DNA of 64,000 bases from Limnanthes douglasii subsp. nivea (GCA_036936605.1 JAUPFV010000002.1:195881273-195945272); one strand, 5' to 3'. Counted from the stretch's first letter, positions 22,460 through 35,550 are shown. The notes: generated by a model not told the origin, from the sequence alone. Program-made: numbers and translations.

Positions 22460-25400
22460 ATATTAGAAAATGATTAGTTAATATTGGTTATAGTTGCATA
22501 CATTCATTATACCCTTATTGTACTTGCCTTATAGGAAAACATTTGGTCTACATAATAAAATCAAAGCAAAATCTAATAAATCTCGATTCATTATAGACCA
22601 AAGCAACATTGATGTTATAATTAGTGGACGATATACAATTACATTTACAACAGTTCTTTTTTTTTTACTCCCACTGCTACATTACATGTGCCACCTAGGT
22701 AGGATAACTAATTAGCTTTAGTCCAAGTTAACGCTAAATGATTCAGCTTCAGACCAACGAGTGTTGTTCCTTCATAAATGAAGGGTACCCGGATAAACGA
22801 TCATATTTCAAACATTCTAAAATTCAAACAACGAACTCCTATCAACTCTTATAAAATCATATATAATATAATTAAGGATGGAGGATAACTAACGTGGAAG
22901 ATTTACATACAACATCAGTGGTCAAATTACTAAAGAATCAGTCAAATCATCACTAGATATATTAACTTAATTATAATAGTTCTTGAATAATATTATGAGA
23001 TTGAATAGTTTCTAATTCTTAACCACATATTATGATTCATTATGAGGTCTAGAGGTTTTGAATGACTTTTTTTATTCCCAAAATATTTGACATATCTCTA
23101 CTTTCTCTTTTAACAAATATAAATCATACAGCATGTAATATTCACCACCATAGTCAAATATGATGCATTTGGTGTTTTTATTAAGGTATTTTATAATACC
23201 ACTCGCATTAGCTTTGAAAATTTGTCAAGAATTTCTAATTTCTCATAAATTAGATATAGATACATATGATATAAAATCATTTATGAATAATATAAATATT
23301 GCTGATTGTTTCACAATGTTGAAATGACTATAAATATATGTATTTATTGATTATATGTTTTATAAGCGACTAATTTTCTCACTTTTATATTTTCTTTTGA
23401 TAAATTATAAAACCAGAACTTAAATGATATATGAAACTTAATAAACTTTTAACAGTAAGATTTTTATTTTTATTTATAAAAATTTCACACAATCGTTTAT
23501 ATCAAAGTTTTTCAAAAAATTTAGTGTTGCAAATTGGTTTACCGATTACTTTTATGTAACTTCTATTGTGATTCTAAATATTATTTTCATATACAAATTA
23601 TCATTTTTTTTATATATTTTTCTTAATCCAACAACATATTTATTAAAGTAAAGATATGTTTTGAAAATTCCAAAAAGATAAAAGTAACCAAATTATTTAA
23701 TATATAATATTAAATTAGATTCTTTTATAAATAAGGTCTATATAATATGCTTTTAAATAAAAATAGTGTACACTAAAAATAATAAATAAGATATAAATAA
23801 ATAAAACAAGAAAAACAAGATCACTATAAGTATAGATTCGTATATTCTCGTCTTTTGGGATTCGTCTAATTATCGTATTTGCAAAGAAACACATACATGG
23901 ATGATTGATGTTGTATCAATTCACCAAGTATTTTTTAAAATGTAAATTCAATTAATATTTGAGAATGATGTGAGATTATTTTTTGCTCCCATGTGATCTT
24001 TGTAATTTTTATAATCTTTTTAAAATATCTCAGTTTCTTGAAAAGAAAACAGTATTTAAGAAATGAAATAAAAAAAATCACAATTATCTTTTGGAAGGTC
24101 AATTTCAAGTTAATTTGCGTTGAAACAATATTTAATATTTATAGGATGTGTTATTTTGTAGTTTTTTTGTTATGATACTTAAATTAGGCTAACTTGATAA
24201 GGATCGTGTTAATCTCTACTTTTATAGTTTTTGGCATGATATACCTCGACTTCTTCGAGAAAAAGGTTCTACATTGACAACAAAATCTAAAACTATTTCA
24301 CGTATTTTAGATATTTTTTTAATGATTGTCGGACTTAACCAATTAGACTTTTCTCATGTCTTAATTTTTATCTATCTAGAAGAACTTTTTTCACTACGAG
24401 GAGGTGTGGGTTCTTCAAACCTTAATGTTAAGTCATAATCATGACATATTAAATACACTAATGTCATCATTCAATTCTTTAAAGTTTTATCATTGAATAT
24501 GAGAGCTTTGTTGGTTAACGGGTTCTAGACATCTAAATTGGTTGAGTAATAGGGCGCTAAACAACACATAAACATCACAATTTGACATATAACTTAAAAT
24601 AGTATTTAACAATTGAATTTAGCATCAATAGAACAATCATCTACAACACTAGTTTAGTACTTTAACAAAACACGTTAATTTGCATTTGTATGAGTTTAAA
24701 AAATCAATGATACTCATATATTCAACTGAATCAGAAAAACATTTTATTAAGTCGATTTTCATGATTTAAAACTTAATAACCAAGTTACATATAACATTCT
24801 CGTGTTCATGATTAACTATATCAAACACTAAACTTTCTTTGGGTCTACCATGTTAATCATAAACTTGTAAAACTCTAAAACAAAATAGATCTTCAATAAA
24901 GATCACTTTAGTGTTTTATTAGATTTTTAATCGTTTACCCAAGTTCAAAAATATCGAGATGTAAACCAAACTAAAAATTAAAAATATAGAATTTAACTAG
25001 AAAATTAGCTCAACAAAAAATAACACTAATAATGCTTGACATAACGAGTGTAATAGTTTTGTGGTGCAATTAGAAGGTGTAGTGGAAACACGGGCACAAA
25101 GAAACAAACTTGCATTTGACCACGAAAAAATGTTTATTCTCCACGGTGAGCAAAGCATGTTGGTGCAATGAATTATTTTTAAAAATCTACTTAAATTGTC
25201 TTAAACAATTTTCCGCAATGAGACTTTTTATTACCGCATCGAACCTTTTAACTTCATTGTCGACGATGGCCTTTCTTGTTTGACAAAAACGTCAAAAAAA
25301 GGCTCAAAATTTATTTTTCACTATTTTTATCCAAATTTTAGAGTATGCAATTTTGAAAATTTATGTGCATTTGATTTAGAAACACTTAAACACATATTAT

Positions 25401-26305
25401 CTTAGACACGCACTTAAAAGTTCAAACTATAAATCTCATTTGTTCGCCCTAGATATTATTAATATTTTTAATTTATAAAAGAGAAAAACTTATAAGAGAC
25501 CCTAGCTTAGTTATGATGTTTGTTGAAGATGGTGATCCAGTTTTAGATTTTTTATCTTGGAAGCATATATAACTTTCATCATTTTATTGGTCTTGCAATG
25601 AATGATGATAGCAAAATCGATTTTTTATTAATTTCGATTTCATAATATATTTTTTTGGCTAATATTCATGGTTACTCATCGAAATTGGCCACTTGTCAAA
25701 AAAAATCACTTGTGTTATAATTTTATCAAAATGGTTACTTGTGTTGTATCTGTTGTCACTTTTGTTACCTCCGTAATCATTTTTGTTGATTTTTTATTTT
25801 GCATATATAGTCGAGTGACCACGATGCAAAAAAAAGACTAAAAATGATCATTTGTTTTATTTTAAACAAATAAACCAATTTCAGTGACTTATCATAGACT
25901 TCGATTCTCTTATTTTTATATGGAAAAAAATTCACTGTCAAATTTTTTTGTGAACGATCCCAAAAATATGTCAAAAGGATTTATTTACATTGGCTTTTGA
26001 TAATATATGAAAGAAGCTTGATATTAATATGACTAAATATAGTAATTTTACCCATAATATTATCAGTTCACATTATTATCTATTAATATGTTTTTTAATA
26101 TTATAATCTTGATATTTGATAGGATTTATTTAAGACAATAATTAAACTCATTACTATCATTAAACATGTATTAGCCATATGTGACCAAAAATTAGAAAAA
26201 TTATAATAAACTTTACATTTAACTATCTATCCGAAGTTGAGGATTGCAAGAAAGAGTACATAGCTACCTTTATTCATAGAATGGATAAACATACATACTA
26301 GTTCT
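22460..26305. other. AT-rich intergenic DNA, no gene seen
   Basis: Nearly 3.9 kb with only very short frames and no recognised protein motif. Possible decayed transposon traces around 24.2-24.5 kb and 25.6-25.9 kb could not be assigned. Confidence 0.5.
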
Positions 26306-26314
26306 ATTCATGAA

Positions 26315-27280
26315 GGGTATGGCTATATATACCCAAATGTGGTTTAAGTATACCCAAAAAACGCAGTTGACTTTTGTTTGACTTTTTTAGGACAAAAAAA
26401 CCCTTGAATTTTCATTTAATATCTGAATTGCCACTGAGTAAAAAAAACACTAAGTATATCCTAGATACACCTAATTCACAAAACAATCTATTTGGCTATG
26501 TATACCCAAAAGAACACAACTCTCTACTAGATCAAACCCCATATTACTACAATTTTGTGAAATTCTTCAAATTGTTCTTGAACATTCAAAGTTGCCTCAA
26601 GAACATTCAAACTCTTTTTAATTTTTTTTAACTTCTTCTAATAAAAACACAAAATCAAAACTTGTTTTTTTGAAGTTTTTTTAAAAAAAATCAAAATTTA
26701 ATTATTAAAAAAAATCAAAATTTTAAAGTGTTTGGAGGCCATTTTCCGGTCGGAATTCGGCCGGAAAATGGCCATTTGCAAAGGCTGAACGTACCATCGG
26801 TACAGAGGGGGTGTACCATCGGTACAGAGTGTATCGTGGATTATGGTACGATACGCTCTGTACCATCGGTACAGGGGGTCTGTACCGACCGGTACGCCCC
26901 CTGTACCTATGGTACGCTCAGCCTTCGCAAATGGTCATTTTCCGGCCGGAATTCGGCCGGAAAATGGCCTCCACACACCCTCAAATTCTGATTTTTTTTA
27001 CCAAATTCAACCATAACCCTAAATTTTGATACTAAGACTAAGTTTCCATATTTTAGTTCGCCGGATTTTAGTTCGCCGGATAAATTAGAGAGAACTTGAA
27101 GGTTTTAGAGAGAAGTTAGAGAGTGTAAGAGAAAATATGAGGTGGATAAGATTAGTAAAAAAACCTTATATACCTAGAAAAGGGTATTTTTGTCAAAATT
27201 TGGGTAAACTTATACCACCTTTGGGTAAACTCAAAATTCGATATATTTTAAACCACATTTGGGTATATATAACTTGACCC
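26315..27280. mobile_element. Non-autonomous MULE with 9-bp TSD
   Basis: 966-bp element flanked by the perfect 9-bp direct repeat ATTCATGAA (26306-26314 and 27281-27289), the Mutator superfamily hallmark. Ends read GGGTATGGCTATATATACCC on the left and GGGTCAAGTTATATATACCC on the right (inward), followed by AAATGTGGTTTAA in both. The GGG...GGCTATA...ACCC terminal pattern resembles the ends of element B. No transposase. Sequence outside the palindromic core is shared with the element at 46460. Confidence 0.9.
26734..26972. repeat. Nested palindromic core of the 26.3-kb MULE
   Basis: Two arms of about 55 bp pair GGAGGCCATTTTCCGG with CCGGAAAATGGCCTCC, each arm itself being palindromic around CCGGCCGGAATTCGGCCGG-like sequence. 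Between them are several GTACCATCGGTAC palindromes (around 26789, 26814, 26862). The same motif occurs at 47340-47370 in the related element. Confidence 0.85.
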
Positions 27281-27545
27281 ATTCATGAAATATATATACA
27301 CGGATTTGCCTTTTTTATAAGGCCTTTTTAATATAATAACAAAAAAGGACAAAGAAAGAACATGGTTAAATCATCTTGAAATATATGAACACTAACAAAA
27401 ACAGCCAGGGACAGTGTTAATCTAGTTATTTAGAAACATTACAGAAAATAAGCATTTAAGGTGCAGTAGAAGTGGTCCAGGGACAGTGTTAATCTAGTTA
27501 TTTAGCAAGATAACAGGAACCAAACATTTAAGGGGGAGCAGGCGA

Positions 27546-30500
27546 TCACTTCTTCCCAAAATATGAAAGTAATGTTGGCTGGTTGTTTGTTGTTTTCACA
27601 TTTTGCTTCTTTTTAGGAGGAGTCTTGTCTAGCTTCTTTATATTATCAGTAGACGTATTTGATTCAGCTTTAAACTCCTCGTAATCGCGCTTTATTTGGA
27701 ACTTGGCTGAATCAGAGTCCTTAGGTTTTGAAATATCAAATATTGAGTCTAGGTCTCCTGTTTCTGTTCTGTCTTCAGTTTGAGGTTCAGTTTTCACAAA
27801 TGTTGGAAGCTCGGAAAGACTTATTTGGCTTGAGTCTTTAGTCATGCTACTGTCGGTTTCTCTATCCTCATCTGTTTGAGCTTCCTTTTTGAAGTCACTT
27901 AAAGGCTCTGTCTTGATAGATTTATTTGGAAAACCTTTATTTTTGCGGCTTAGCTCTTCTTCTTTAGTTTCCTTTATCGAGAAGAACTTTGAGATACCTG
28001 TCATCTTCAACTGTAATCAGAGAACATCATTACAAAGAGCATTAATAGACATTGCAAAACCATAAAAGCATAAATAAGCATCTTGCAACTATACCCACGT
28101 ATTCATGTTTGCAAAATTTAAAGTACAAGTGAGAAAAATGGAACCATGAACATGACATGTTATTTCTATAATTGAATCTACAAGGACTAAAGAAACCAAG
28201 CGATTATGGATCCCTCAGGTTCTTTAACAGCAAATTTTACATCACAAAACAGATAACAGCAGAAAAGCAACTTGTCTCACCTCCTTAACACACTCAGGTC
28301 CAGTAAAAGATGGCTTGCCCATTGCAGGCGTCACTGCATACCATACCTGGAATCGAACTACTAACATAAGATGAGAGAGGAGGCAAAATATTCATGCTAC
28401 GCTAGATTTTTTACTGGCACTTAGAAGGCTTACCAAATCTGGGTCTTCATTAGGTTTAAGCACTGTATTAAATTTGGACATTGAAGCACCATCTAACCAT
28501 AAATCAACTGATTCCTTGTCCCCCAAAATAACAGGCATCCTGTCTATGAAAGCAGATGGGTAATTATATGCAAAGTTGCTAAACTAATATTTGAAAAGCA
28601 CAGATTGTCAACGTCCAATATCAAAACACTAAACATTGAAGTCCTCAAAAGAGTTGTGATTATTTGCAAAATCCCTTTCATACAGATTCTCAAAAACTAG
28701 TAAAGCCATTTTAATGTGCACGGAATGACCAGGCTCACCGTGCAGCCACTGTAATGCCGGCGAGGACGAAGTTGTAATTATCGTGAAGGAGTCTAGTACC
28801 TCACCTGCATGAACAAGATATGAGTACACCAGTTTGTGCAGTGGGAGTAACTTATAAAGCAAAATAAAATGATGGTTTCAAACTGTTTAGGGTAATTCTT
28901 TTTACTATTTATCCGTATGCACTGAATGTTAGGGCTCATAAGCCATCTTAGTAACCTTTCTAAGTAGTCCACCATGCTAAGTCTTTTCCTTTTTCCATAT
29001 ACATGAAGCTCTTGTTTTACAGCATAGGTGATGATCATTGTAGTCGTACATGGTTTGGGTACATGTCACCTGACAGCTTATCTTCTATTCATAATCAATA
29101 GATCTATTTCCGACGGTATAGTATAACTCGACAAAAAATGAGATGTTAACAGAACAGGATTCAAACTTGTTTCTTCTCTCATGTCGAGATATACTAGCTT
29201 CTATATTCGGAGCAAATACAAATAGAACCAGAATTCCCTAATAAAGTAAGGGGGATACCATATATGTCATGCGCTATCACGAGTGCGATATAAAGGAAGC
29301 AATTACCTTCAGAGCTCTCCCAAGAGTCATAAAGCGCAGCAAAAACTAGAGGCTTGTTGTCTTTGAAGTGAATATAATAAGGCTGCTTCTTTGATCCATC
29401 TTTTTTCCACTCATAGAACCTGGAAAATAATTAAATTTAACAAAAACATTTGTGACAAAGTACTGATCGCAACTTTAAGAAGCAGGCACAGAAACGAAGT
29501 AATACAACGAGACGCATCAATAGTCTTTTTTGACAAGGTACACAGGGACATCGATTACAAAGTCTTAACCTCAAGTAAGCTAATATTATTGAGCATTTTT
29601 GAGGTACGTGTGACCCCCTATCTGAGGACACAACAAAATGCAGCTCTGTGAATAAAGCAATAGAAACATACCCTTCAACAACCACAAGGCAACGATTTTT
29701 AGGAAGCAGCCGGCGGAAAGAAGCCTTTTCAGATATTGATTCAGATCGAGCATTGAACTGCATTCGCTTAAAATATTCAATCACTGAAAATCTGAACTCC
29801 AAATAACAATAGAATGCCAGGTTTCAGTCAAGTGCTTGTCAATCTAGACATTCAGTCTAGGTTTCATCTCATTAGAAGATTAATAAAGGGGGTTCTAAGC
29901 CTTAGGCAACTGCACAAAGATAATATATATATATAGCAAAAGGAATTGAATCCAGGATAATGCCCATCCGGAAAGACAGGCGCTCAAAGTTAAAATATAC
30001 TGCCATGAGGCCAACAACTAGCAAGTAAGCACCAGTGCAGGGTAAAAGCTTATACAACAAGGTGTACAAAAATGAATCAAGCTGTAAAATGAGATCATGG
30101 CTCAAAACATCAGGGTATGACAAGCCATACTCATCTAAACGAGTTTACTTTCTACTCAATGTAGCAACAGTATACCAACAGTTGACCTACTTGCAGTATC
30201 TACAAGCAACGACTCATAGTAAAATTAAATGCTAAAGTCATCTCTAGTCTCTAGAGACTAAGACATCCATTTATCAACAAATAAAATTCCAAACAAAACA
30301 GGCAAACTCCTCTAAAATAGCAATAAATATTTTACCATCCTATAAAAATCAGGCTTCTCGTTTTTCTTAGAGAAACCAGGAACCAATCCCCATTTCATAC
30401 AATGAACAACAACACCTTCCCCACCACCAGTCTGATCGTCTCTACGAAGTACAGGCAAATTAAACCCTGGAGACACATTATACGAAGGCGAGTACCTGCT

Positions 30501-30842
30501 CAAAACAAAGGCACGTTAAAAAATCCGACTTTGAGAATCGTATTACCGGAAGCTTAAAAGCTTTAGTGAAACTATGACCAAAATCGGAAAAGCCTCTTTT
30601 TTGTTTTCCTGCTTCTACCTTTCGACGCAGAAGATTAATATATACAATACAAATCATCTTCAAATTGAAACAAAATCTTCATAGATACGTACAGGTAGAC
30701 CTGTAATAGGAACTTTTATGTGCAGAACTAGGCGTTATGAATTTTACCGGTTGATGTTAACGTGACGAACGGAAGCACCAGCGCGATAGCACGCCCTGGG
30801 GATATCATCCGCCCGGACGGTACATCGAGCCCTTCCACACAT
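27546..30842 (-). CDS. HMCES: HMCES/SRAP family abasic-site DNA-protein crosslink protein
   Basis: Eight exons (30842-30748, 30495-30336, 29757-29672, 29419-29307, 28804-28739, 28543-28434, 28346-28281, 28010-27546) with GT-AG introns join in frame to 386 residues. HMCES/YedK proteins covalently trap abasic sites in single-stranded DNA through Cys2 and protect replication forks. The N-terminus is MCGRARC, giving the catalytic Cys2. RYSPSYNVSPG, MKWGLVPGFSKK, FNARSES (Asn87), GFYEWKKDG (Glu117) and WLHDRMPVILGDK (His173) are the family's active-site blocks. The last exon adds a charged plant-type tail that ends QPTLLSYFGKK, a good PIP box for PCNA binding, as in animal HMCES. Element B begins 257 bp upstream of the ATG. 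Exon borders are read by eye, but the frame closes exactly. Confidence 0.92.
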
Positions 30843-31098
30843 TTCTCTTCCTAGACTCTCTCTCTCTAGAGACTTTTACTCGAACTATTGTTCTGTAACT
30901 AGTGTTATGGGCGGGAGATGAGGGTCGGTTGCTATTTCTCCAGCGCTATGTTAAATGTTGCAGAAACGAAATATGACCATTCGATCTCATCGAAATTTGA
31001 CACGTAACTTTTATATTTAGATTACTAAGTAAATGTTAAACCATTAATATATTATAAGGATAACTACCCGTAAATTTCCAAATTAGGGGTATAATAAT
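30843..31098 (-). promoter_or_regulatory. HMCES 5'UTR/promoter interval
   Basis: Only 256 bp separate the HMCES start codon from the left end of element B. It contains a CTCTCTCTCTAGAGA pyrimidine stretch at about 30857, typical of plant 5'UTRs. Regulatory sequence further upstream is now element B DNA. Confidence 0.5.
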
Positions 31099-31126
31099 GG
31101 GTCAGGCTAAATTGAGACCCTATTTT

Positions 31127-31178
31127 GCTATAATGAGACCTCTCTATAATGAGACCTCATTTTGTTATAATGAGACCC
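31127..31178 (+). promoter_or_regulatory. Element B TIR motif, three direct copies
   Basis: GCTATAATGAGACC at 31127-31140, CTATAATGAGACC at 31144-31156 and GTTATAATGAGACCC at 31164-31178, all pointing toward the PMD gene. A fourth, weaker copy (ATTGAGACCC) lies at 31111. Likely transposase-binding and/or promoter element, by analogy with MuDR TIRs. Confidence 0.7.
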
Positions 31179-31321
31179 GAAAAAAGACACATTTACCATT
31201 GATATAAAACCCTTATTTTCGGTCTCTTTTCTCTCTTTTCTCTCTTCTCTCTCAAACTCACTAAAAATCTCGAAATCAAAACAGCAAGATTTCTCAAATC
31301 CAACATCACAAACAGCTTAAG

Positions 31322-31801
31322 GTACGAATCCTTTACATATCCATGTAATTTTTATGCATTTTAGTTTAGTATTTTTAGTGATTTTTACAGTTTAGGGTTC
31401 TTGATAAAAAGTCGGATTTTCATGTATATGTAGTTGTTTTTTGGAAAATAGCTTTAGATTCGTGTTAGTCGATTCATTAGGATCGTTTTGGTACCATGGA
31501 TGATGAATTTGGGTTGAGTTTTGGGGATTTGGGTTCGATTTGGGGTTTTAGGGTTTGAATTTCTGGAAATGCAGGATCGCGAACGGGACCTTCGCAACCC
31601 GTGCAAAATTGCGAACGGGTCATTCGCAATTTTGCTCGGGTTGCGAATGTCCCGTTCGCAATTTTGCAGTTCCAGCAAACTGCAAAATTGCAAACCCAAT
31701 ATTTGCAATTTCGCAATAGCTAGAAATCTTGATTTTTTATTTTGTTTTATGAAATAGTTTGTATCCCCAAATTTATTAATAATTTATATGTTGTATTTCA
31801 G
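31322..31801 (+). other. 5'UTR intron of element B PMD gene
   Basis: GT (AAGGTACGA) at 31322 to AG (TTTCAG) at 31801, just before the PMD ATG at 31803. The intron contains the palindromic cluster 31570-31725, the same arrangement as in element C. Confidence 0.6.
31570..31725. repeat. Element B palindromic repeat cluster 1
   Basis: Repeats of TGCGAACGGG / CCCGTTCGCA half-sites linked by AATTTTGC, for example ATTGCGAACGGGTCATTCGC and GTCCCGTTCGCAATTTTGC. The same half-sites recur at 38097-38270 and 41403-41660. Confidence 0.8.
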
Positions 31802-31802
31802 C

Positions 31803-33620
31803 ATGCCTGGCAGACAGCAGCATACACCCGTTCGATAGTCAGGCTCGAGCGATGATGGAGAGCACGAGGACCGTGTGTCACGGTCACGGTCCGTTAGGCG
31901 TAGGCCTAGCGCTTCTACTCCGGCCCCTGTTCTATCTCATGGGTTTGGGACGCTCGACCAGTTATTTAGGAGGGTGAATCCTCATGTGCCCGGTCTATAT
32001 CCAGAGTATACACAGCACGAGGCCTACCACGTCTTTGCAGGAGAGGTAAATAATGACGTGTTTTAAAGTACGTTTATATGTTCTTTTGTATTATTTCCAA
32101 GTTGTTTATGTTTTATGTAGGCTCGTCGGCACTCGCGGTGCTACTCTATGTACGGTACCCACCGTGCATGGGGTCTTTTTGGGCAGAACAGGGTCAGAGA
32201 GCAGGTTATGATGACTTGTTTCGGGCCCCTGGTAGATGTGTTGGAGCGTTGGAGTACCAACGTTCATCTTGTAGATGCTTTTCTGGAGAGGTGGCATTCG
32301 GAGACGAACACCTTTCACTTCAGCTTCGGTGAGATGACGGTTACGTTAGACGACGTCCACGTCATCACTGGTCTCCCGGTCACAGGTGATGATTTCGTTG
32401 TTCAGACATTTCCTAGTGATGAACAGCATTTAGCTTGGTATTCTAGTGCATTAGGGATAGATCTGGATGAACTTAAGTATGAGTTAGGGCGTAACAAGGG
32501 GGGTAATGGTAGATCTGTTCGTTTACAGTTTTTACGCGAGCAGTACATGCAGCCCTGTTATAAGGATGATACCATGTCTGATAGTGATGTAAAGTGTGCA
32601 ACTAGGGGTTATCTGCTGCACATGCTGGGTTGTTGTGTTCTGGTGAACAAGATGGGGAACAGTATATCTTTAGATTACCTCCAGTTTGTAGAGCATTATA
32701 CCTCATCCGTTAGATATAACTGGGGACAGCATATACTAGCTCAGCTGTACCACCACCTAGGAAAGTCGTCGCTGCACACGACTTAAGGGATTGCGGGTTG
32801 TATTGCCTTGTTGGAGACGTGGATATACGATCACTTCTCCACCTGTTTTCCTACGATGAACACTCTCTACGACTATTCTATGCTGACTATGTGCCGATAT
32901 GTACCGACACCGTTTCGTGCGGATGATGAGACTCGGATTAACATCCGACAGGGACTGATTTCGTTGACGGAGAACCATGTGAGTTACAATGATTTGTTAT
33001 ATTTGTTTCCATAACGTTAATTTATTATTACTTACATTTTTTTGAAGATTATTAACTAACATATGACACAGGTTTGGTTCATGCCTTACGAGACGCATCG
33101 TGCTCATTTCCCTCTTCAGCTTGTGGCTTGGATTGACCATACGCTTAATGCGTTCGACGTAGTTGAGGCGTACTATCCGCTTCGGGTGGCTCAACAGCTA
33201 GGGCACGTTCAGGACATACCACCGGCGTTGCGGACTGTTTTACCAACAGATAGGCGGAGGCGTATGAACACGCGCTTCTTGTGGGATGAGGCCACGTGGA
33301 TATCATGGGGGTCACATGTTGTTGACCCGAGGATTCGCGGTGACACATACGCTATATGCGGTCATGGCACGACCACTTTGTACGATGTATGGATCAGTGA
33401 CCACCTATGGTACGTTCTGCTTGATCCTAGTATTCTCGGTCCATCTGCTTCACATGTTCCAGAGCCCCTTAGTGCGATGACATATCAGGCACGACTGTAT
33501 CACCTTTCCGATCGTGTGACTGATGTTGATTCTAGAGCGGACTCGATGAGTGTGGAGGACTTGCGTCGGGAGATACACGAGTGTTCGCTTTTGGGGATCC
33601 AGTACCGCCAGGTCGATTGA
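31803..33620 (+). pseudogene. Element B plant mobile domain (PMD) gene, two nonsense codons
   Basis: Coding exons 31803-32045, 32121-32978 and 33072-33620, all phase 0, give 549 residues if two stops are ignored: TAG at 31836-31838 (codon 12) and TAA at 32784-32786. The PMD core has VDAFLERWHSETN then FHFSFGEMTVTLDDVHVITG, and later a YNWGQHILAQLYHHLGKSS stretch and LLETWIYDHFS, collinear with element C. The N-terminus is basic and Ser/Pro-rich (SRSRSVRRRPSAS), possibly a nuclear signal. PMD proteins are related to MAIN/MAIL1, which act in genome and transposon control; the transposon versions are of unknown role. Both stops can be explained by C-to-T changes (CAG, CAA). Confidence 0.8.
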
Positions 33621-33973
33621 GTTTGAGTGCATTTGTATTATATGACTACCAGGACGGTTGTTTGATACTACCTTGTTTTTTTGCTTTAGTTGTTGCTTTA
33701 GTTGATATGGTTGTATGGAATTGCTTTTGGTTCTTTATTTGTCGCTTTTGTTCGGATAAAATCTTCAGTTTTGCTTAAGTTGTTGCTTTCGTTTATATGA
33801 TGTGTATCTTAAAAACAACAACACTTAAACAATAACACCTAGATTTCTCGCATAATTAGAAATACATAAGGAAATTAGACACATGAATCAAAAGCATTGC
33901 GTAATTAGAAATACATAAGAAAATAAATTAAAGAAAACGGTAGATAAACTAACCCTCAGTTAGCATTGCACAC

Positions 33974-34423
33974 TTAGTTCGATGGAGTCGGATAGTTCAT
34001 TCCATACCCATCTGAATCACTACTTCCTTCGGGAGTTGAATACGTTTCAACGGCGCTCGCTATTGCGTCGGCTATTTGTTGTTCTTCCGACTGTGTCGCA
34101 TATAACACCATCTCCGGTGTAATTGTACTTTGCGATCCCATGTCGAATACCTTTCGGAGGTTGGTTCGGACTTCCGAAGGAAGTGACTCGATTTGTAAAG
34201 TCACTGTTTTAAGGTAAGCTAACCTTTCGAACACTTCTTCGCGTCTGCGTGGTCGGGGCATCATACATCCTGGGCAGGAAGCCTCCCTACCGTGGTTGAA
34301 GAACATTCTGCACAAGACCGCATCGATGAAGCCAGGAACCTCCTCTTGCATCGTACCTCTCACGATGTCAAATGCGTTTAGGAGGCTTGCATCTTCGTGT
34401 ACGTTCCAGCCCGAATCACACAT
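33974..34423 (-). CDS. Element B Myb/SANT-like small protein, 149 aa
   Basis: Intact ORF, convergent with the PMD gene. Starts MCDSGWNVHEDASLLNAF and continues IDAVLCRMFFNHGREASC, CMMPRPRRREEVFERLAYL and a tail YSTPEGSSDSD. The order Trp, acidic pair, LL (helix 1), VLC.M.F..GR (helix 2), R.RRREEV.ERLAY (helix 3) resembles a Myb/SANT domain, with two extra CxxC cysteines in the loop (CPGC) that are specific to this subfamily and shared with element A. A minus-strand TATAAATA lies at 34469-34462. Probably a nuclear DNA-binding accessory protein; no similarity search was possible. Homologous in plan to the 125-residue proteins at 35934 and 55286. Confidence 0.7.
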   Translation of the reverse strand: MCDSGWNVHEDASLLNAFDIVRGTMQEEVPGFIDAVLCRMFFNHGREASCPGCMMPRPRRREEVFERLAYLKTVTLQIESLPSEVRTNLRKVFDMGSQSTITPEMVLYATQSEEQQIADAIASAVETYSTPEGSSDSDGYGMNYPTPSN

Positions 34424-35211
34424 TGTTATACCTTAAATGTTTAGTTTCTTAGTCTGATTATAGTATTTATAGACTCGAACTGGGTGGTTCAGCTCGAAAA
34501 TTGTTAGCGGGAAATGTTGTCTTTGTTCCCACTTAAATCTCTTTTAAGCGGGAAACCTTCACTTCATTCCCTCAGATGAACTACTATATGTTTAGAATTT
34601 TTATGTAGTCTTGTTATTATGTTTTTATAAAGTCAAGCATATGCTCAAACATGAACTACTCTTTAAATGTAATCACATTGTAGTCCATCATCATAATAAA
34701 TTAACTAATATATGGATAACAAATCCATCATCATAGATTAAGTTTTTATTTAATTTGTTTTATATACTATTTTGAAACAAAAATAAATTAGGTTAAAACC
34801 CATTAACAATTAAATTAATATTATATCCTGCAACCAATAAATTAGGTTGAATCTACTTTTTTTTACTTAGGAGTACCATTTAACTCTGACCACCACAAAC
34901 ACCCACAAAATCAAATCAGAAAAACATTATTATTATTATTTTTATACGTCTTAGAGTCGATATCGGACAACTAACTTATTTTTGAACATGTTTCTTTGTT
35001 CCTATATTCAGAGTCTTCCTGATCTGTTCTTTAAGAACTACTTAATCGGACACAAACATATGCTCAAACATGAACGAAATCAGAAACTGAAACATAAATT
35101 CAAACATTAACGGAATCAGAAACTCTAACACAAACTGAAACATAAAATAAAACACAGGCTAAAACATAGTCTGCAAGTTCCTTTATTCTTTCGCATCTCG
35201 CTAGTCACGCA
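34424..35211. other. Element B internal spacer
   Basis: AT-rich spacer upstream of the 149-residue gene. It includes several repeats of an 'aactgaaacataaa / atcagaaactc' phrase at 35080-35165. No gene seen. Confidence 0.4.
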
Positions 35212-35550
35212 TTTCCTCTAGGCGGATGTCGATAATGTCATCGCGGACGGATTCCAGCTGGTCCTGTGTTAAGTAATTCGTGACTTTACAGTTGAACCGC
35301 TTACATGCAGCACGACGTTCCAACTCGGTGAGGCCAGAAACTGGATGTTGGCGGAATGTGACTAGGACTGACTACCTACATTTCACCTCATCAACACGCC
35401 TTGAAATTCTAGGCGGCTGTACACCATCCCTTCCATAGAGGAAGTACATCTTGCATTGCAACGCCTCCCAGTACTTTCTACCCCCTCTATCATGGTCTCA
35501 TTACCAACTTCAGCTGATGCCATCATCAGATATTGATCTTCCAACTCAGT
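35212..35550 (-). pseudogene. Element B divergent Myb/SANT-like relic
   Basis: On the minus strand TELEDQYLMMASAEVGNETM is followed, after a frameshift near 35455, by YWEALQCKMYFLYGRDGVQP and RISRRVDEVKCR, then a stop and a C-terminal tail ending LEEMRD at 35214. This reproduces the helix 1, helix 2 and basic helix 3 spacing of the other small proteins of the element, so it is a third, broken subfamily member. The inverted TIR motif at 35772 lies 220 bp upstream of it. Confidence 0.55.

Noticed and set aside
29391..30235. Several short ORFs in the HMCES introns on both strands
   Set aside because: Explained by exon 3/4 read-through and AT-rich intron DNA.
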